64,000 nt of DNA, taken from assembly GCF_024868665.1 (NCBI RefSeq), contig NW_026634440.1:22564-86563 (forward strand). The letters are read 5' to 3'. Below the pieces are notes generated by a model. It worked only from the letters and a program-made list of their open reading frames with translations, was not told where the DNA came from and made no database searches. Shown here in pieces: positions 20,321-32,987 of this stretch (its first letter is position 1; the number at the start of each line of letters is the position of its first letter). Position numbers and translations under genes: made by a program. Source of the DNA: Triplophysa rosa (taxonomy: Eukaryota > Chordata > Actinopteri > Cypriniformes > Nemacheilidae).

Positions 20321-22984
20321 CGATCAACAAACAGTATATTATAGAACACGTTCCAAACCTTCTGAATTGAAGCCAAAAGATAACTTTTGATATCCTTGAA
20401 TGCAACGCATGTGCAGAGCCGGATTATATAATGGGCATTATGGGCACAGGCCCAGGGGCCCATGCGTGCTAGGGGCCCAGGCAAGAGGATGAGAATTTCA
20501 CACAACAGCGTTTACCGGGCGCTTCTCTGGCCCGCGCACATGGAGGTGCGCACACAAAACAGTGTTTCTAAATAAGTAAGTCTGTCTTTTGATTTAGTCA
20601 CTTTTACGAGACCTCTAGCGGCTTTTGTTCAGAAGAAGCACATAGCGACAAATCTAGTGACTTCTTGGATAAACCTTAGCTTTCATTCAGTGGGAAAATG
20701 TCGCCGGTACTGCCCCGCGAGCGCGAGGTCTCTCTTTCCTGGCGGAGAGATCGCGTTGTCTTGCCATCACTCTGTACAGTGAGCGGCAGGAAGCAGCACC
20801 GTACCACAGGTGACTGACTCGTGAATGAAATGAGTACAAAACAGCGTTTCCAACAACCTGTCACTGTTATCGACTGTTTAGATGTATAAATATGAGAGTT
20901 GGTCTGTAAATATGCACATAGTTACCATGAGGCTGTGTGAAAGAACAGACATCACCGCTTTTTATTGTGAGTTAGAAGATGTCGCATCATGACCTGACAG
21001 AAACTGAAAACATGTCAACGAGAACGGCTTTATTGTTGTAAATATAATGAGTTGATCTACCCTCGCGGCTGTCTTAAATCTTAAAAGGTAAGAGTTTATT
21101 TTACATTTATTTGGTGGTGTTTCCTTGCCAATTATGAATTATTTTATATTGATATAATGTTGATCAGAAACTGCCCTACTTTACCAATATTTAGCCTTCA
21201 TTATTAGATAATCCACCGTGCTTTTACATACATTGCAAAATGTTTACATACACACAAATATGATGATGTCGTAACTCGTAATATATAGGCTAAAGAATTA
21301 GGCTATACTTAAATTCTTGTTAATTCCGTTCACTTTAGCACATTACACGCTTACATAAGAATGTGAGTCGCGAGTTGCTGAACAAATGGACAAATTACTG
21401 TTGTATTATAATCATTGACAAAGACTGCCCTTTTATTCTTAGAAAAAATGAAAATGAAAATATTTGAGAATTGCACTTAAGAATATTCTTAAGAAGGTTA
21501 ATTATAATTTATCTTAAGAAAGTTCTTATATTTTCTCTTCAGAACAGTTTTGTCAATCCGGCGTGTTTGTGTGTGAATTATGGAAGAATCTGATGCAACT
21601 GAATTGGTAGAGGTGAGTTACAGTATGCAGGGAAATGTCTTGATATTGTTGCTGCTGGTCCAGAAAAGCATTGTGGTGTAAATCCTGTATGATGGAGGAT
21701 GTGTACAGGTGTTGATATAGTCCTTCAGGTTGTGATCATAGTTTGTAACTTGGCAATGTAATCCTGTATAAGATAGAGGTGCTTCCTACACGTACCCTAT
21801 AGGCTAATTTAAAACTTTATTGTGCGCACGTGTGTGTATGGGTGGTCCATCAAGAGCCAATGAGACTTTACATTCAGTGTTGACGTAATGACGCAATCGG
21901 TCACATGAGAACCAATGCTATCTCACAATCACAGGTGACGTATCCCTTCGTCTGGCGGTAATTTTAAACGTGTTATAAAACTCGGAAGTTCACAGGATGT
22001 GAAGATTTACTGCAGATTGTGCGCTCACTTCAGCGTCTTTTCCTCAAACAAATAGATCGTTTGACCTCTGTACACTTGGAATATTTCTACGTTTTGAAAA
22101 ATAATTGTATCTATTTTATATGCTGTGTTTTTGTCATATAATAAATACATGGGATTTAAGTTTAATTCATAAAGTTTAGGTCTAGGGCTTTAATATCTCA
22201 ATAAGTTAATTTTTAAAAATATAATGATTTACACTCTGTTATTATTGCATAATGTTTAATGCACCGTTTAACGCCTCGTGACTAAACAAAGGGCGTCAAT
22301 GTGAGTGTGCACACCGACGCGCAAAACGGCAGGCGAAAAAGCGTCATTTTTTAATATATGCAAGATATGCAAAATATGATTTTATTATGATATACAGTAT
22401 ATGATCAGCACTCACTGTTACATTTAAATGACATTTCTCCATCATTTGAGTTGTATAAGCTTTGTATGTTTTGTGTTGATTTGTTTTGTTTCCGGACTCG
22501 CTGCCTCTACACAGCAAGACCCTCAGATCTAGTTTTAGTGCTCAAGACTCAAGTCTTCTCTGTTTTAAGGTCACTCTACAGTAAATAATATTAGTATATT
22601 AATATATATATATATATATATTATTAATATAATATTTCTAAACTATATCTTTTCTTTATTGAAAAAATTAAGTGTCATTAATAGTTATATTGTCAAAGCC
22701 TTAAAACAGACAATTAATCGCCATAATCACAGTTATTTAGCAGACAATGAATTTATAGCCAAGTTTCATGATCATGACAGTCCTAATTGTAAGAATGTTT
22801 CAACAACATTATGAACTATGTTTTGACATCATGGGCAGATGTAGAGTTTTGTAACAGCCCCCTGTGAGCTGGGCAAGGGGGTGTAATGTCTAAATAACCT
22901 ACATGATCATTTTTACAGTATCATACATGACATGACATACATGCAGAACACAAATCTGCCCCATCAATCATATCTGTTCAGTCC
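20321..22984. other. No gene assigned
   Basis: Mostly AT-rich non-coding sequence. A GGGCCCAGGC-type patch at 20440-20480 looks like a fish hAT fragment. An (AT)n tract lies near 22602-22620. An ATG-led 33-base open segment before a GTGAGT donor at 21580-21612 is the only exon-like feature and its phase does not fit the next GIMAP exon. Confidence 0.4.
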
Positions 22985-23250
22985 GACGATTGGTTAAGAT
23001 GAGATGTGTGGGCTGCCTTAGCAATCATGTGGTCCAATATCTATCTATATTGTATATTGTGTTTTTGCTGTTTTGTACATTGCCTATTTCTATATTATTG
23101 TATATTATTATTATTTATTTTTTATCATCTGTGTTCTGTCCTGTTGCTGTCTTTTTGTTGCACTGTGGAGCTTCTGTCACTATAACAAATTCCTCGTATG
23201 TGGAAACATACTTGGCCAATAAAGCTCATTCTATTCTCATTCTATAATGT
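22985..23250 (+). repeat. LINE 3' end fragment
   Basis: Ends GTGGAAACATACTTGGCCAA then TAAAGCTCATTCTATTCTCA, a fish LINE tail with ATTCT-like repeats. The reverse complement of a related tail occurs at 45434-45530. No coding part remains. Confidence 0.6.
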
Positions 23251-23377
23251 GATCATTGATAAATGATTATGTGGACATTGCAGTCACTCAAGCAGTAAGT
23301 TACAGAAATAAACGACAGGTTTCCATGTAATTCAACACACAAAGTGTTGTGTGAAATGTGTTTTGTTGTTGTTTAAG

Positions 23378-24071
23378 GAGGTGTAAAGTTCTCCAGTCAA
23401 CAGAAGCTGAATTTGGTGTTGTGTGGAAGTGACGAATCACTGAAGATCTTCATATCAAAACTCATAAGAGGAAAAAACAGAAAGGGAAAGAGTGTTTCTG
23501 TTTCACGTGAGTGAGAGAGAGAGATCAGTGTGTGTGAAGAGAGAAGCGGCGGTACATGAACGTCTGATCACTGTTGTGAATCTTCCGGCTCTGACTGGAC
23601 TCTCAGATGAAGAGATGATGTGTCAGACTCTCAACTGCGTGTCTCTCTGTGGTCCTGGAGCTCATGTGTTTCTCACCATCGTTCCTGACGCTCCGCTCAC
23701 TGACCAACACAAAACAGAACTGCAGGAGATCCAGAGAATATTCAGCTCAAGAATCAACGAACATGCCATCACCGTCATCATCAAAGACAGGAATATAATT
23801 GGTCGACTGTTCAGTAAAATGAGTATTTTTCACTCTTCTTCTACTGAGGTGGAGACATCTCAACTGTTTGGAGGTGGTGTGTTTGTGTTGGAGCGCAGCA
23901 CACAGATAGCGTCACTTCTTCAGGACGTGGAGCGTATGAGACAAGAGAACCGTGGAAGATGTTACACAACCTTCATGTATCTGCAGGCTCAGATCGAACG
24001 GGAGAGAAACAAACACAGAGCTGAAATAGAGAATCTGAGAAGAACTGTGATGAGAACATCAACAACTGCAG
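23378..24071 (+). pseudogene. GIMAP8-like gene, degenerate AIG1 domain exon
   Basis: Acceptor TTTAAG precedes GVKFSSQQKLNLVLCGSDES, the start of the G1-less AIG1 domain common in fish GIMAP8-like proteins. It continues EAAVHERLITVVNLPALTG, QTLNCVSLCGPGAHVFLTIV and LQEIQRIFSSRINEHAITVI, then a short coiled coil (QIERERNKHRAEIENLRRTV). The exon ends at 24071 with donor GTATGA in phase 1, matching the next exon at 26069. A frame change of one base lies in the GA run near 23510-23523, giving an early TGA in the upstream frame. GIMAPs are membrane-associated GTPase scaffolds in lymphocytes. A length change in the GA run could be a sequencing error. Confidence 0.75.
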
Positions 24072-24108
24072 GTATGAATGACTTCATGAAAATTTTATTT
24101 GCACCACA

Positions 24109-25403
24109 TGTCACGGACTGGCGTGGAAGAACCCAGATGCAGGCAGGCATGAAGGGGTTAACAACACAAGACTTTAATATAAATACAAAGAAACAAAAAC
24201 ACCCACGATGGGGAAAATAGAACTAAGAGTATATATATATAAAAGAGTAAACACAACAACTTCCCTCAAGGGGGCAAAAACGAGCACTAAATAAACAAAC
24301 TAACAGGCATAACACGGCAGAAACAACACTAGAAACTCACAGAACAGCAAGAACGGGAACGTTGACCAAAACAATACACCAGCACAGGACAAAGAAACAA
24401 GGGGAGAGACAAACAAAGGATAACTACACAGGGCAGGTGGGAAACATTAGACATGGGAGGAAATCAATACATGAGACGAGAGGGGCGGGGCCAATGACAA
24501 GACACGAGAAAACACATGAGAGGTAAAAACAAACAACTCATGGTTTTCTCACATAAAACCTAAGGGCTCTGTCCCGATCCCGCCACACGACTAGAATTTC
24601 ATAAACAAGACGGTGGGACCGTGACAGAGCCCCCCCCCCCTTAATGAACACCTCCAGGTGTTCACCAAGGGGTTGACTAACAAGACCTGACAGACTGGAC
24701 CAAAGACAACAACCAGACAAACATGGTGAACAAGACAAGGGGCAGACAAGACAACAAGACTAAAGGATTGGGGTGACTTAATAAAAATAACAAACATGGG
24801 AGAGGGGTGGGGCAAAACAAGAGTTCATGGGGGTAAACCAAACGGATTGGGGAAACAAGTCTTAGTCTCACCTTAGCTGCGCTCGAGGGCGCGGAGTCCT
24901 GGGGGACTTAGGGGAAGTCCTGGGGGGACAGTCCTTGACCCTGGGAGTTTCCCAGGGGCCGGCTTGGCTGCCGGACTGGGTACTGACTGGAAGGCCGGCT
25001 GGAAGACCGGCTGGAAGGCCGGCTGGACAGGGCTTGACGCCGGCTGGAAGGCCGGCTGGACAGGGCTTGACGCCGGCTGGATCGCCGGACTGGACGCCGG
25101 CTGGATCGCCGGACTGGACGCCGGCTGCACCAGACTGGACACAGGACTGGACACAAGACTGGACATCGGACTGGCCCGACCTCGCGCTGCTCGCCGTTGC
25201 CTCTTTCTCTTGAGTCTGGCCACCCGCCCGGTGGCCGGCTGCAAGTAGAAGGCAAACGGTACGGTTGGCTCCGGGTTGGAGTCCTCCGAGGATGACGCCC
25301 AGGACTCTTGCCTTCCCAGAAACAAAAACACCCACGATGGGGAAAATAGAACTAAGAGTATATATATATATAAGAGTAAACACAACAACTTCCCTCAAGG
25401 GGG
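24109..25403. mobile_element. TGTCACGG-ended repeat in the GIMAP intron
   Basis: Starts TGTCACGGACTGGCG shortly after the exon donor and includes GAAGGGGTTAAC as in related fragments at 48138 and (reverse complemented) 40620. It contains an 86-bp direct repeat (24189-24274 and 25318-25403) bracketing a GC-rich minisatellite. The right boundary is uncertain. Class unknown; the TG start and relatives with short target repeats suggest an LTR-like element. Confidence 0.5.
24963..25160. repeat. GC-rich minisatellite
   Basis: Units such as GGCTGGAAGGCC, GGCTGGACAGGGCTTGACGC, GGCTGGATCGCCGGACTGGA and ACTGGACACAGG repeat over 200 bp. All three frames on each strand stay open because of the repeat, so the open frames here are not genes. 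Confidence 0.85.
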
Positions 25404-26068
25404 AACTAACTAAATATTTTTACACTTTTTATAATAACACAACGATAACGTTGTTCATCAAAATGACGGACAATGAAAAAGTCTAGCGCAACCTCTGCCG
25501 CAAAACCTCTGCATTGCTCCGTCAGACTGCCATCTAGTGGTAGGCCGTGGTTTATGCACGGTTGTGTGTGGATCTGAAGTTGTTTGTGTGTGGATTGTCC
25601 AATTCAAAACCGCGTAAAGAACGTCTCAAAATCCGAATGCACAGAACAGGATGAATGGACGCGCGCTGCAGGATACACAAATGCACAACTTCTCATTGGT
25701 ATGCGCAAAATGATTATACATGAACACAAAATAAAACATTGTATTCACAAATCTGTCTCTATTTGTACAAATCGCCTCATGTTTATTACAATCTAAATTT
25801 CACAGATTCAATTCATACGGCATTTGTTTGTGAATAGTAAAATACAAGTGTAACTTTATCACGTTCACGGATGACTGTGCATGCATTTGTTAATCATTTT
25901 GAGATGAAATTCATCCCATATTAATTGACCTTAAATGGAGTAATTCCAACAAATTACTTTATTTTAATGCATGTGACGCAGTAGAGATGGAAAAGTTTTT
26001 GTATATGAATGTTATCTGATTTCTAAAAAACATAATTGTGATAACTGCTGTTCTCTTGTTGTCATCAG
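25404..26068 (+). other. Rest of GIMAP8-like intron
   Basis: AT-rich intron sequence ending in a pyrimidine-rich acceptor CTCTTGTTGTCATCAG at 26068. No other feature recognised. Confidence 0.5.
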
Positions 26069-27271
26069 GTGTAACAGAAGGTGAGGATGACCATGATTTG
26101 AGGATTGTGTTGTTGGGTAAGACGGGAGTGGGAAAGAGCGCTTCAGGAAACACAATCTTGAGAGGAGATGCTTTTAAATCAGTACTGACATCAGGATCAG
26201 TGACCAGAGAGTGTCAGAAAGAAACATCTGAATATAAAAGAAGAAAGATCTCTGTGATTGACACTCCAGGGCTGTTTGATACTGCCGTTGATAATGTTGA
26301 GACCAGAAAAGAGCTTGTGAAGTGTGTCTCAATGGCAGCTCCTGGACCACATGTGTTTCTACTGGTGCTTCAACTGGGAAGATTCACTCAAGAGGAGACA
26401 GACGCTGTGAAGATCATCCAGGAGACCTTCGGTGACAAATCCAGAATGTTCACCAGAGGAGATGACCTCAGAGGAACAACGATTGAAGACTTTATTAAAC
26501 CTAATGATAGTTTACAGAGCATCATCAGACAGTGTGGAAACAGATATCATGTGTTCAATAATAAAGAGTCTCAAAATCAAACACAGGTTTCTGATCTTCT
26601 GGATAAGATCGACTGTATGGTGGCAGCAAACGGAGGCAGTTTCTACACCAATGAACATCAAGAACATCAAAGAAGAACAAGAGAGAATAATGAAAGAGAA
26701 AGAAGAAGAGATCAAGAGAAAAGAAGAAGAACTGAAAGCCAAATATGAAGCAGAAACTGAAAAGATGAAGAAAGAGAATCTGAGAGAAAGATAAGAGATG
26801 CAGAGAGAACTGAGAAGATGAGAATATGAGTTTAAGACGAGAGAAGAAGAGATCAAGAAAGAAACGGATGAGAATCTACAAAAAGAGCTTCAGAGAAAAC
26901 TGGAAGAACAGCAGAACGAGTTTAAAAAGGAAAGCAAAATAAAAGAAGACACTTTAAAAGAACAACAACAAAAGTTCATCATATTCCTGGAAGAAAAGCA
27001 TGAAAATGAGAAACAATACCTCCAAAACAGAATTCAGAAAGAAACAAGAGAACAAGCAGAACAGGAATATCTTCAAAAACTTGATGCAGAAATAGCTAAA
27101 GCCCAAACAGAAGCTGAAGAAAAACTTCCAAAATGCTCAAAGCGAGCTCGTGACTGGAGTCACTGTGGAAGTTTTGTTGGAGCAGCTGCTGGAGGTTTGA
27201 TCGGTTCTGCTGAAGATCTTGAACAGTTTATTATCAGAAACTGTATAGATTGCATTTCTTCTATTTACTAA
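26069..27271 (+). pseudogene. GIMAP8-like gene, AIG1 GTPase and coiled-coil exon
   Basis: Acceptor TCATCAG, then VTEGEDDHDLRIVLLGKTGV and GKSASGNT (G1 P-loop), DTPGLFDTAVDNVETRKELV (G3), PGPHVFLLVLQLGRFTQEE (conserved AIG1 box) and FTRGDDL (G4 region). The stretch before FTRGD looks four or five residues short. After NGGSFYTNE the frame moves by one base near 26650 into a coiled coil, with in-frame stops at 26792-26794 and 26819-26821. Past these the same frame is open to 27271, ending with RDWSHCGSFVGAAAGGLIGS. The protein would bind GTP through AIG1 and oligomerise through the coiled coil. The three breaks make it a likely pseudogene; the good preservation leaves room for sequence errors. 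Confidence 0.8.
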
Positions 27272-28887
27272 GGCATTTTTTTCACTATTGCACAAATGGA
27301 ATGGTCAAAAATATGCTATTTATAATATGTCTTGCTTTTCAATAAAATACAATACAACTTAATATAAAATTGAGCAAAACAAAGTAAATTCAAACAAAAG
27401 ATTGAGCCCTCTCCCTTCATGAATAGCCTATATTAATTAGGCCTATAACTGACTGCTAAAAGAATGTAATGTAAGTTACTCTGAACCCCTACAACAAAAC
27501 ACTTCATTAAAAACTGTCATTCCACATTAGGCCTATAAGTTAAAAACACGAATAAACTAAAACTGTTGGATTATGATAGGCTACATTGCAAAATGATTTG
27601 AGAAAAAAAAAACATCCAATGCAAATAATTCTGACTGATGCTGACTGACAACCATATCAGTTCTCGTCTCTCCTCCAAACTCCACCCACAAAAGCTGACT
27701 GTTCTCTCAGAAGGTGCACAGAACATACTTTGACAAGTTGTTTAGTACAGGGAACTGTGTGCACGCGACCACTGTATGATGTCAAAGATGTCGCGAGCGG
27801 CGGGGCTACTGTCAGACAGCCCGCTTCCGTCTGAAGTAAAGTGACCGACCGGTAAAGACGCTTTCATTCGGACATTTACTTGGACATGTGATCTCCAGTG
27901 AGGGTTCAGTGATGATTGAGGTTACTGTCATCACATGAGTGGATGTTTATTATGGTTATCTACACTTAAAACATTTGGGAGTGAAGTTTACTTGAAAAAA
28001 GCTAGGAAAGTTGTTTCACTCAGAAAACGTTAGTAAATGTAACAGAACTGTTCAAGTAAAGTCTAAACACAAGTATTAAAGTTATGCTTCTAAATATACT
28101 TAATATTTCTTTACAAGAGTCCTAGTTATCTATTTCTGTAAATATTACTTGAAATCATATGAGGTATTAATACTGATGTGTTAAATAAAATGTAGCCTAT
28201 CTGAACATCAACAACACTGACAAGCATTTCACAAAAATACTTTTATTCAATGTTTGTATTCAAATATTTAACAGCTCATTTAAAAAATCAGATAAACAAA
28301 GGTAAACAAATAAAAGAATCCAGACCCATTAAACCACCTTCACATTTTTTTCTGGCATCAGTTCTCTGGCATAGAGTCCATTACCTGTGGAACAGATGTC
28401 ATGGGTGTTTATGCCACAATTAGATTTTTCGTCATTAATAATTCAAATGAACTTATTGACCTTAATGCATTGAACATTAACACATCTTTACATTTAAGAA
28501 CAAATTTGTTCAAGATCCGCCATTCTATCTGTAACAACATCGCCAGTTCAGAGCTAGCTAAGGCAGAGTTAGCAGAGGGTTACACTCACATATAGTAGCT
28601 TACTGCAAAGTCGTTCTCTCAGATGTTATTGGTTATAAACAGAGCATAAATGTGATTTAAGTTGAAGAATATGCATTAGAGGGTTAAGTTATTTGTCTTA
28701 TGTAAGGTTAGACATACCAGACTTTAACGACAAGGCACTACGGTCAGCAAACTCAACGCTGTCAACATATTAATAGTTTAACTTAGCAACACGTTAATTC
28801 GGTTATCGGTGTGCATAATAAAAAAGAACTGAGTTTAGAAACTTTGTCCAGAAATGGTAGAATTACCGAGACCATACTGAGTAACAA
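27272..28887. other. No gene seen
   Basis: AT-rich 3' flank of the GIMAP-like gene, with AATAAA at 27340 as a possible polyadenylation signal. Nothing else recognised. Confidence 0.45.
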
Positions 28888-29480
28888 CCCAGCAGACTCG
28901 GAACGTTCTCCTAACGTTAGTTTTTGGTTCCCTTTTGGTTATTTTTGGTAACCAAAAAATAACGTTCTAAGAACGTTCTTTTCAGGTTTTTATTTTTTTG
29001 CAACCAGAAAATAATGTTCCCACAACGCTGCAGACTGTTTTTTTAAACAACCAGAAAATATCGTTCCCTGATGGTTATTTATTGGTTATTTTTATGCAAC
29101 CAGAAAATAATGTTCCCTTATGGGTCTAATTGTCAAAACTGGTAAACGTCAGTGACATGTGGAATACAGAAATTAAGATCACATTGTTTTACTGACCAAA
29201 TTAAATTAATAAATGTGCCCTTTTATGACTGAAAAAAATAAACTAATTAAGATAAATGAAAATACAATCATGTGTATATATACATGTGTTGTCTGTTACT
29301 GTATGTGTGCGCTTGAGCACGTGCATTCTCAGCTTTGCCGCGATTTCCCGTCACTTAAAAATTAACAATTATTTAGTTTTATCTCACTCACTAACACATT
29401 AGTTTGGCGGTTTATTTATTTTAATGGTTTATTTAAAAACGTTAAATTATCGTGATTTTCGATTGATTTGACACAACAGA

Positions 29481-30622
29481 CAGTGGCGGAGCCAGGGATT
29501 ATTCATAGGGGTGGCCGACAGAAGATCACAGAATGGGTTTCAAATGTTACAGGAGTTTCCATGAGGGAGACTCCCGGCCAAAACGGCAGTGTTGGAAGGT
29601 ATGGATACGACCCAGCACCCGAAATAATATCAAAACACTTCAACACAGCCTCCATTATTCACAAACGGTGGTTAAACCTTGAAAAAGGATATATGAGCAC
29701 ACCAAATCACAGACTAATATTATCACAGGACCTGTGTGTTCGTCAAAACATGGTAACATTAGGGGGCGGTTTCCCAGACAGGGTTTAAGGCTAGTCCCAG
29801 ACTAATTTAAATGTTAGAGGTGTCTTAATAGAAAACAACTTGCACTGACTTATCTTAAAATATATCAGTGCGATTGTTTTGTCTCAGGATGCCCACCAGT
29901 AATGTTTTTTGTAAAGTATGTTTTTAAAAACAACTTAAATATCCTAATTTAACCAAGGCCTAGTCTTGTTTTAAAATAATCCCTGTCTGGGAAACCGCCC
30001 CTAGGTCATTTACAAATTACAGACTTGGCCGATTCGCACGAGATTAAGATCACAGAAAAATGCAATTATTACAAATGACAAGAGGTCGCCAGGTAATACT
30101 AATCCTGTACGAATAGGGCTTAGTTCTAACTCAGCTAGTGTACAATTTTTGCCGACTTATGTCACACAGGACATTGATATAACTGCGCTGAAATTACACT
30201 TATCTTTAAAAGAACTGAAATGAATCAAAGTAATATTTTTTTCTATTTTAATTACTCACCTGAAAAGATGTGTTTCTGCTCATTGCTCGATCACTCGTAG
30301 ATGATCCAGGCACCGAGGCGAGGTCCCAATGAATTCACTCCTGTCTCTCTCCCCATTGTTTATGAATGCTAGAAACCCGCGCTACCGAAAATCTTGCGAT
30401 GGCTATCAGTGATTTCTGGGTAGTGTCGTACTACTAGAGTTTCACAGTCGGAATATTATCATATAGACAGGATCGCAGTTCTCATACCTACAGTAGACCA
30501 ACATCTGATCAATTATTTTTGTCGTTTAAAAATGTTATCATGAGTGTGGTGGCCAGTGCGGTGACCATGAATATGTCCATGGTGTCCACGGCCCCCCTGG
30601 TCACCCCCTAGCTCTGCCACTG
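29481..30622. mobile_element. Non-autonomous hAT element, CAGTGGCGG ends
   Basis: Starts CAGTGGCGGAGCCAGGG and ends CCCTAGCTCTGCCACTG, inverted repeats. It is flanked by 8-bp sequences ACAACAGA (29473-29480) and TCAACAGA (30623-30630), a hAT-size target duplication with one mismatch. It is interrupted by a smaller MITE. Confidence 0.8.
29763..30001. mobile_element. MITE with GGGGCGGTTTCCCAGACAGGG ends
   Basis: Left GGGCGGTTTCCCAGACAGGG and right CCCTGTCTGGGAAACCGCCC are perfect inverted copies over 20 bp. It is nested in the hAT element at 29481. Confidence 0.85.
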
Positions 30623-31980
30623 TCAACAGACCATGATGTAAGGACTGAAACTCATGGCTTACGATTGTTATATCTAAAAACGGAGCTGCTATACTTCTGT
30701 GATGAGACAATAATATTGTTATCCTGAAGTTAATTAAATGTTTATTCTTCTGTGAATAATTATCTGCTTTGAATCCTGTATATTGTGTTGAAGTCATTGG
30801 TTATTTTATTTCTGTATCTTTAATGTCTTATGCTGAGGTAAACATAGTGTGGTGTATTAGAAATGGTGCTGTTTAAATCGAAAAATTACTTCAGTAATGA
30901 AATGGGAATTATTAGGCTAATAGAAGAATGTAATACATTGATTTCATCCTCCATATTGTGTGGGATGATGTATTTAACTTATTTTATTTAGATTAGATAA
31001 GTGATGGATACAAACACAGCATGGATGTACAGTAGGCTACTCATTACTGACGTGTAGTGAGGCCAAACGGACCCGAGAAAAATATTTTAGGCTTACGTAC
31101 TGGGAACGTTCCCTTAACATCAGTATCTGGTTCCTAGAAAGTTTTTTAAGGTTGGTTTTTGGTTTTCTTTACGGAAACAAAACGTTAGTTTCATGGTTTT
31201 GTAAGGCAGCTGGAAAAGTACTAAGAACTGAGTTTGTTTGTGATGCTGGGACATAAAACAATAAAACCCCATTTGTTGCTGGATCCCGAGGAATGATATC
31301 CTGCCCTCCCATCAGGGGTTGTTGATGCCCAGGAGTTTTGATTTTTAACTATAAATGGGGCATATTTACTAAAGCTCACATGTACCAGATTTCCACCTAT
31401 CACCTGCCTTAGCAAGTTGCATGATCGTGACTAAAATAACTATTGTTATGTTTCTGATGAGCATGGGGCGGCCAGACTTACTGACATTAGTTTACCCGGC
31501 AACCTCTGACTAAAGGTCAGATCTGACAGTTTTGTGACCGTGAGATTCACGAACCAGCCGGCGTGAGACTCTGTGCGACTGCAGGTCCCAAACGAAAGGA
31601 TACTAAATATATATAAAGTATGAAGATTTACAGATAAAATTAACTATGATCAACAGACACATTGGAAATGTCATATAACTTATTAGATATTATAATAAAA
31701 TTGGAGTCAGATCGGTCTTAACCACAGAGTCTTGTAAATTGAACTAAATTGTAACAGTTTTAAATAACTTCATGTAGAAATCGCTGAGGAGAAGCAGAAC
31801 ACGAGATCCCTTCAACCACTCCATTGGATTCTGTCATTGGGCCAGTGGGTGGTCTTTTACAGTTTCTATAACTTAATCGGAACCAGAAACTAAGGTTCTA
31901 TTTCCGTAAAGAAACGAACCTTTGAAAATAACGTTCTGGGAACCAAAAACGAATGTTAGGGGGAAAAATGTATAGCTGGG

Positions 31981-32987
31981 ACGTTTATTAGATGTTTTTA
32001 CACATGCAGATGTTTTACAGATCTCGAGATCGTTAGCATATATATCTGTCAAAACCGAAAACTAAAGAAATGATTAAAAATAATTGATTAAAGCTGAGAT
32101 TGTTCTGTTTGTTTTTTGTATACTTTAGTCTTTTTGCAGTAATACACTCGACTCATCCGTGCAGTGCATCAGCCCGACATTTTTTATTAGTCCTTCCGAC
32201 ATCTTAGATTTATGGGTAATGTAGTTAAAAGGTATGATCCATAACACATTACAGAGATGACTCTATTTTATGTCCACAATAATAAAGGTAATTAACAACC
32301 TACTACTCATATAACACCAGTGATACTCCTCACTAAATGTGTTGGAGCCAAAAATGATTTAGTAAATGCACCACTTTTGTTGAGCAATTGTTGGGAACAC
32401 ATGTTCACATAATTTCAGGTTAAATCTTAAATCTTCAAGTTTTTAATGTAATTTCTCATTATACAGTGACGCTCTCACATTTGAGTAATATAAACCAGCC
32501 GGTGGTGTGTAATTCAAAACACTTTAATGAGTTAGCAGTCAGAGTGTACAAAACAGATAAACATACAAAAATCCATCTTTGTGTTTAATATATTAAGATT
32601 AATAAAGCATTCTATAGGCTCTAATCTGTAGCGTAATATACTTTTTGCTGCTGCGAAGCAGTTTCCTAATATAGTGAAATTGGTCTATTTAATATCCAAC
32701 AGCTTAAATTAAAACTTTAACATCATTGCAAATGTAGCAGTTCTGAATGATAAAAGTGAGTGAAAGTCTTTATGTAGCTATAGCCTAATAAAACTAATCA
32801 TGAAGATGTTTAACAGAAATATCGTAACGCAAACTCTTATCTGTTTATTCACCACTGTGAATTCAATCTGGAACACATTTACAACATTGAACTTATTTGT
32901 CTGGAAATGTCTGTAATATTGTCCCAAAAGAATTTCAGCTGAAAGATTTCTCTGTGTCTTTTCAAAGACAGTCTTGATTCCATTTGA
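31981..32987. other. 3' flank of the lectin gene
   Basis: No coding sequence seen. On the minus strand AATAAA (complement of TTTATT near 32846) about 140 bases beyond the lectin stop codon could be its polyadenylation signal. Confidence 0.4.

Larger units (their letters stand above)
28888..31980. mobile_element. Composite element with CCCAGC...GCTGGG inverted ends
   Basis: The left end (CCCAGCAGACTCGGAACG, then AACGTTAGTTTTTGGTTCCC) and the right end, whose reverse complement begins CCCAGCTATACA and also reaches TTTTTGGTTCCC, are diverged inverted repeats rich in AACGTT and GTTCCC words. A further copy of these words lies at 31085-31200. Two nested elements fill part of the interior. No transposase is recognisable. 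Confidence 0.5.

Noticed and set aside
21580..21612. Candidate first exon (ATG, 33 bases, GTGAGT donor) for the GIMAP8-like gene
   Set aside because: It ends in phase 0 while the next exon needs phase 1, and joining them gives an immediate stop.
22602..22640. CRISPR-like or regulatory repeat
   Set aside because: Simple (AT)n microsatellite. No spaced repeat units anywhere in the window.
24868..25398. Open frames of 90-176 residues on both strands
   Set aside because: They arise from the GC-rich minisatellite, whose period keeps all frames open. No family resemblance.
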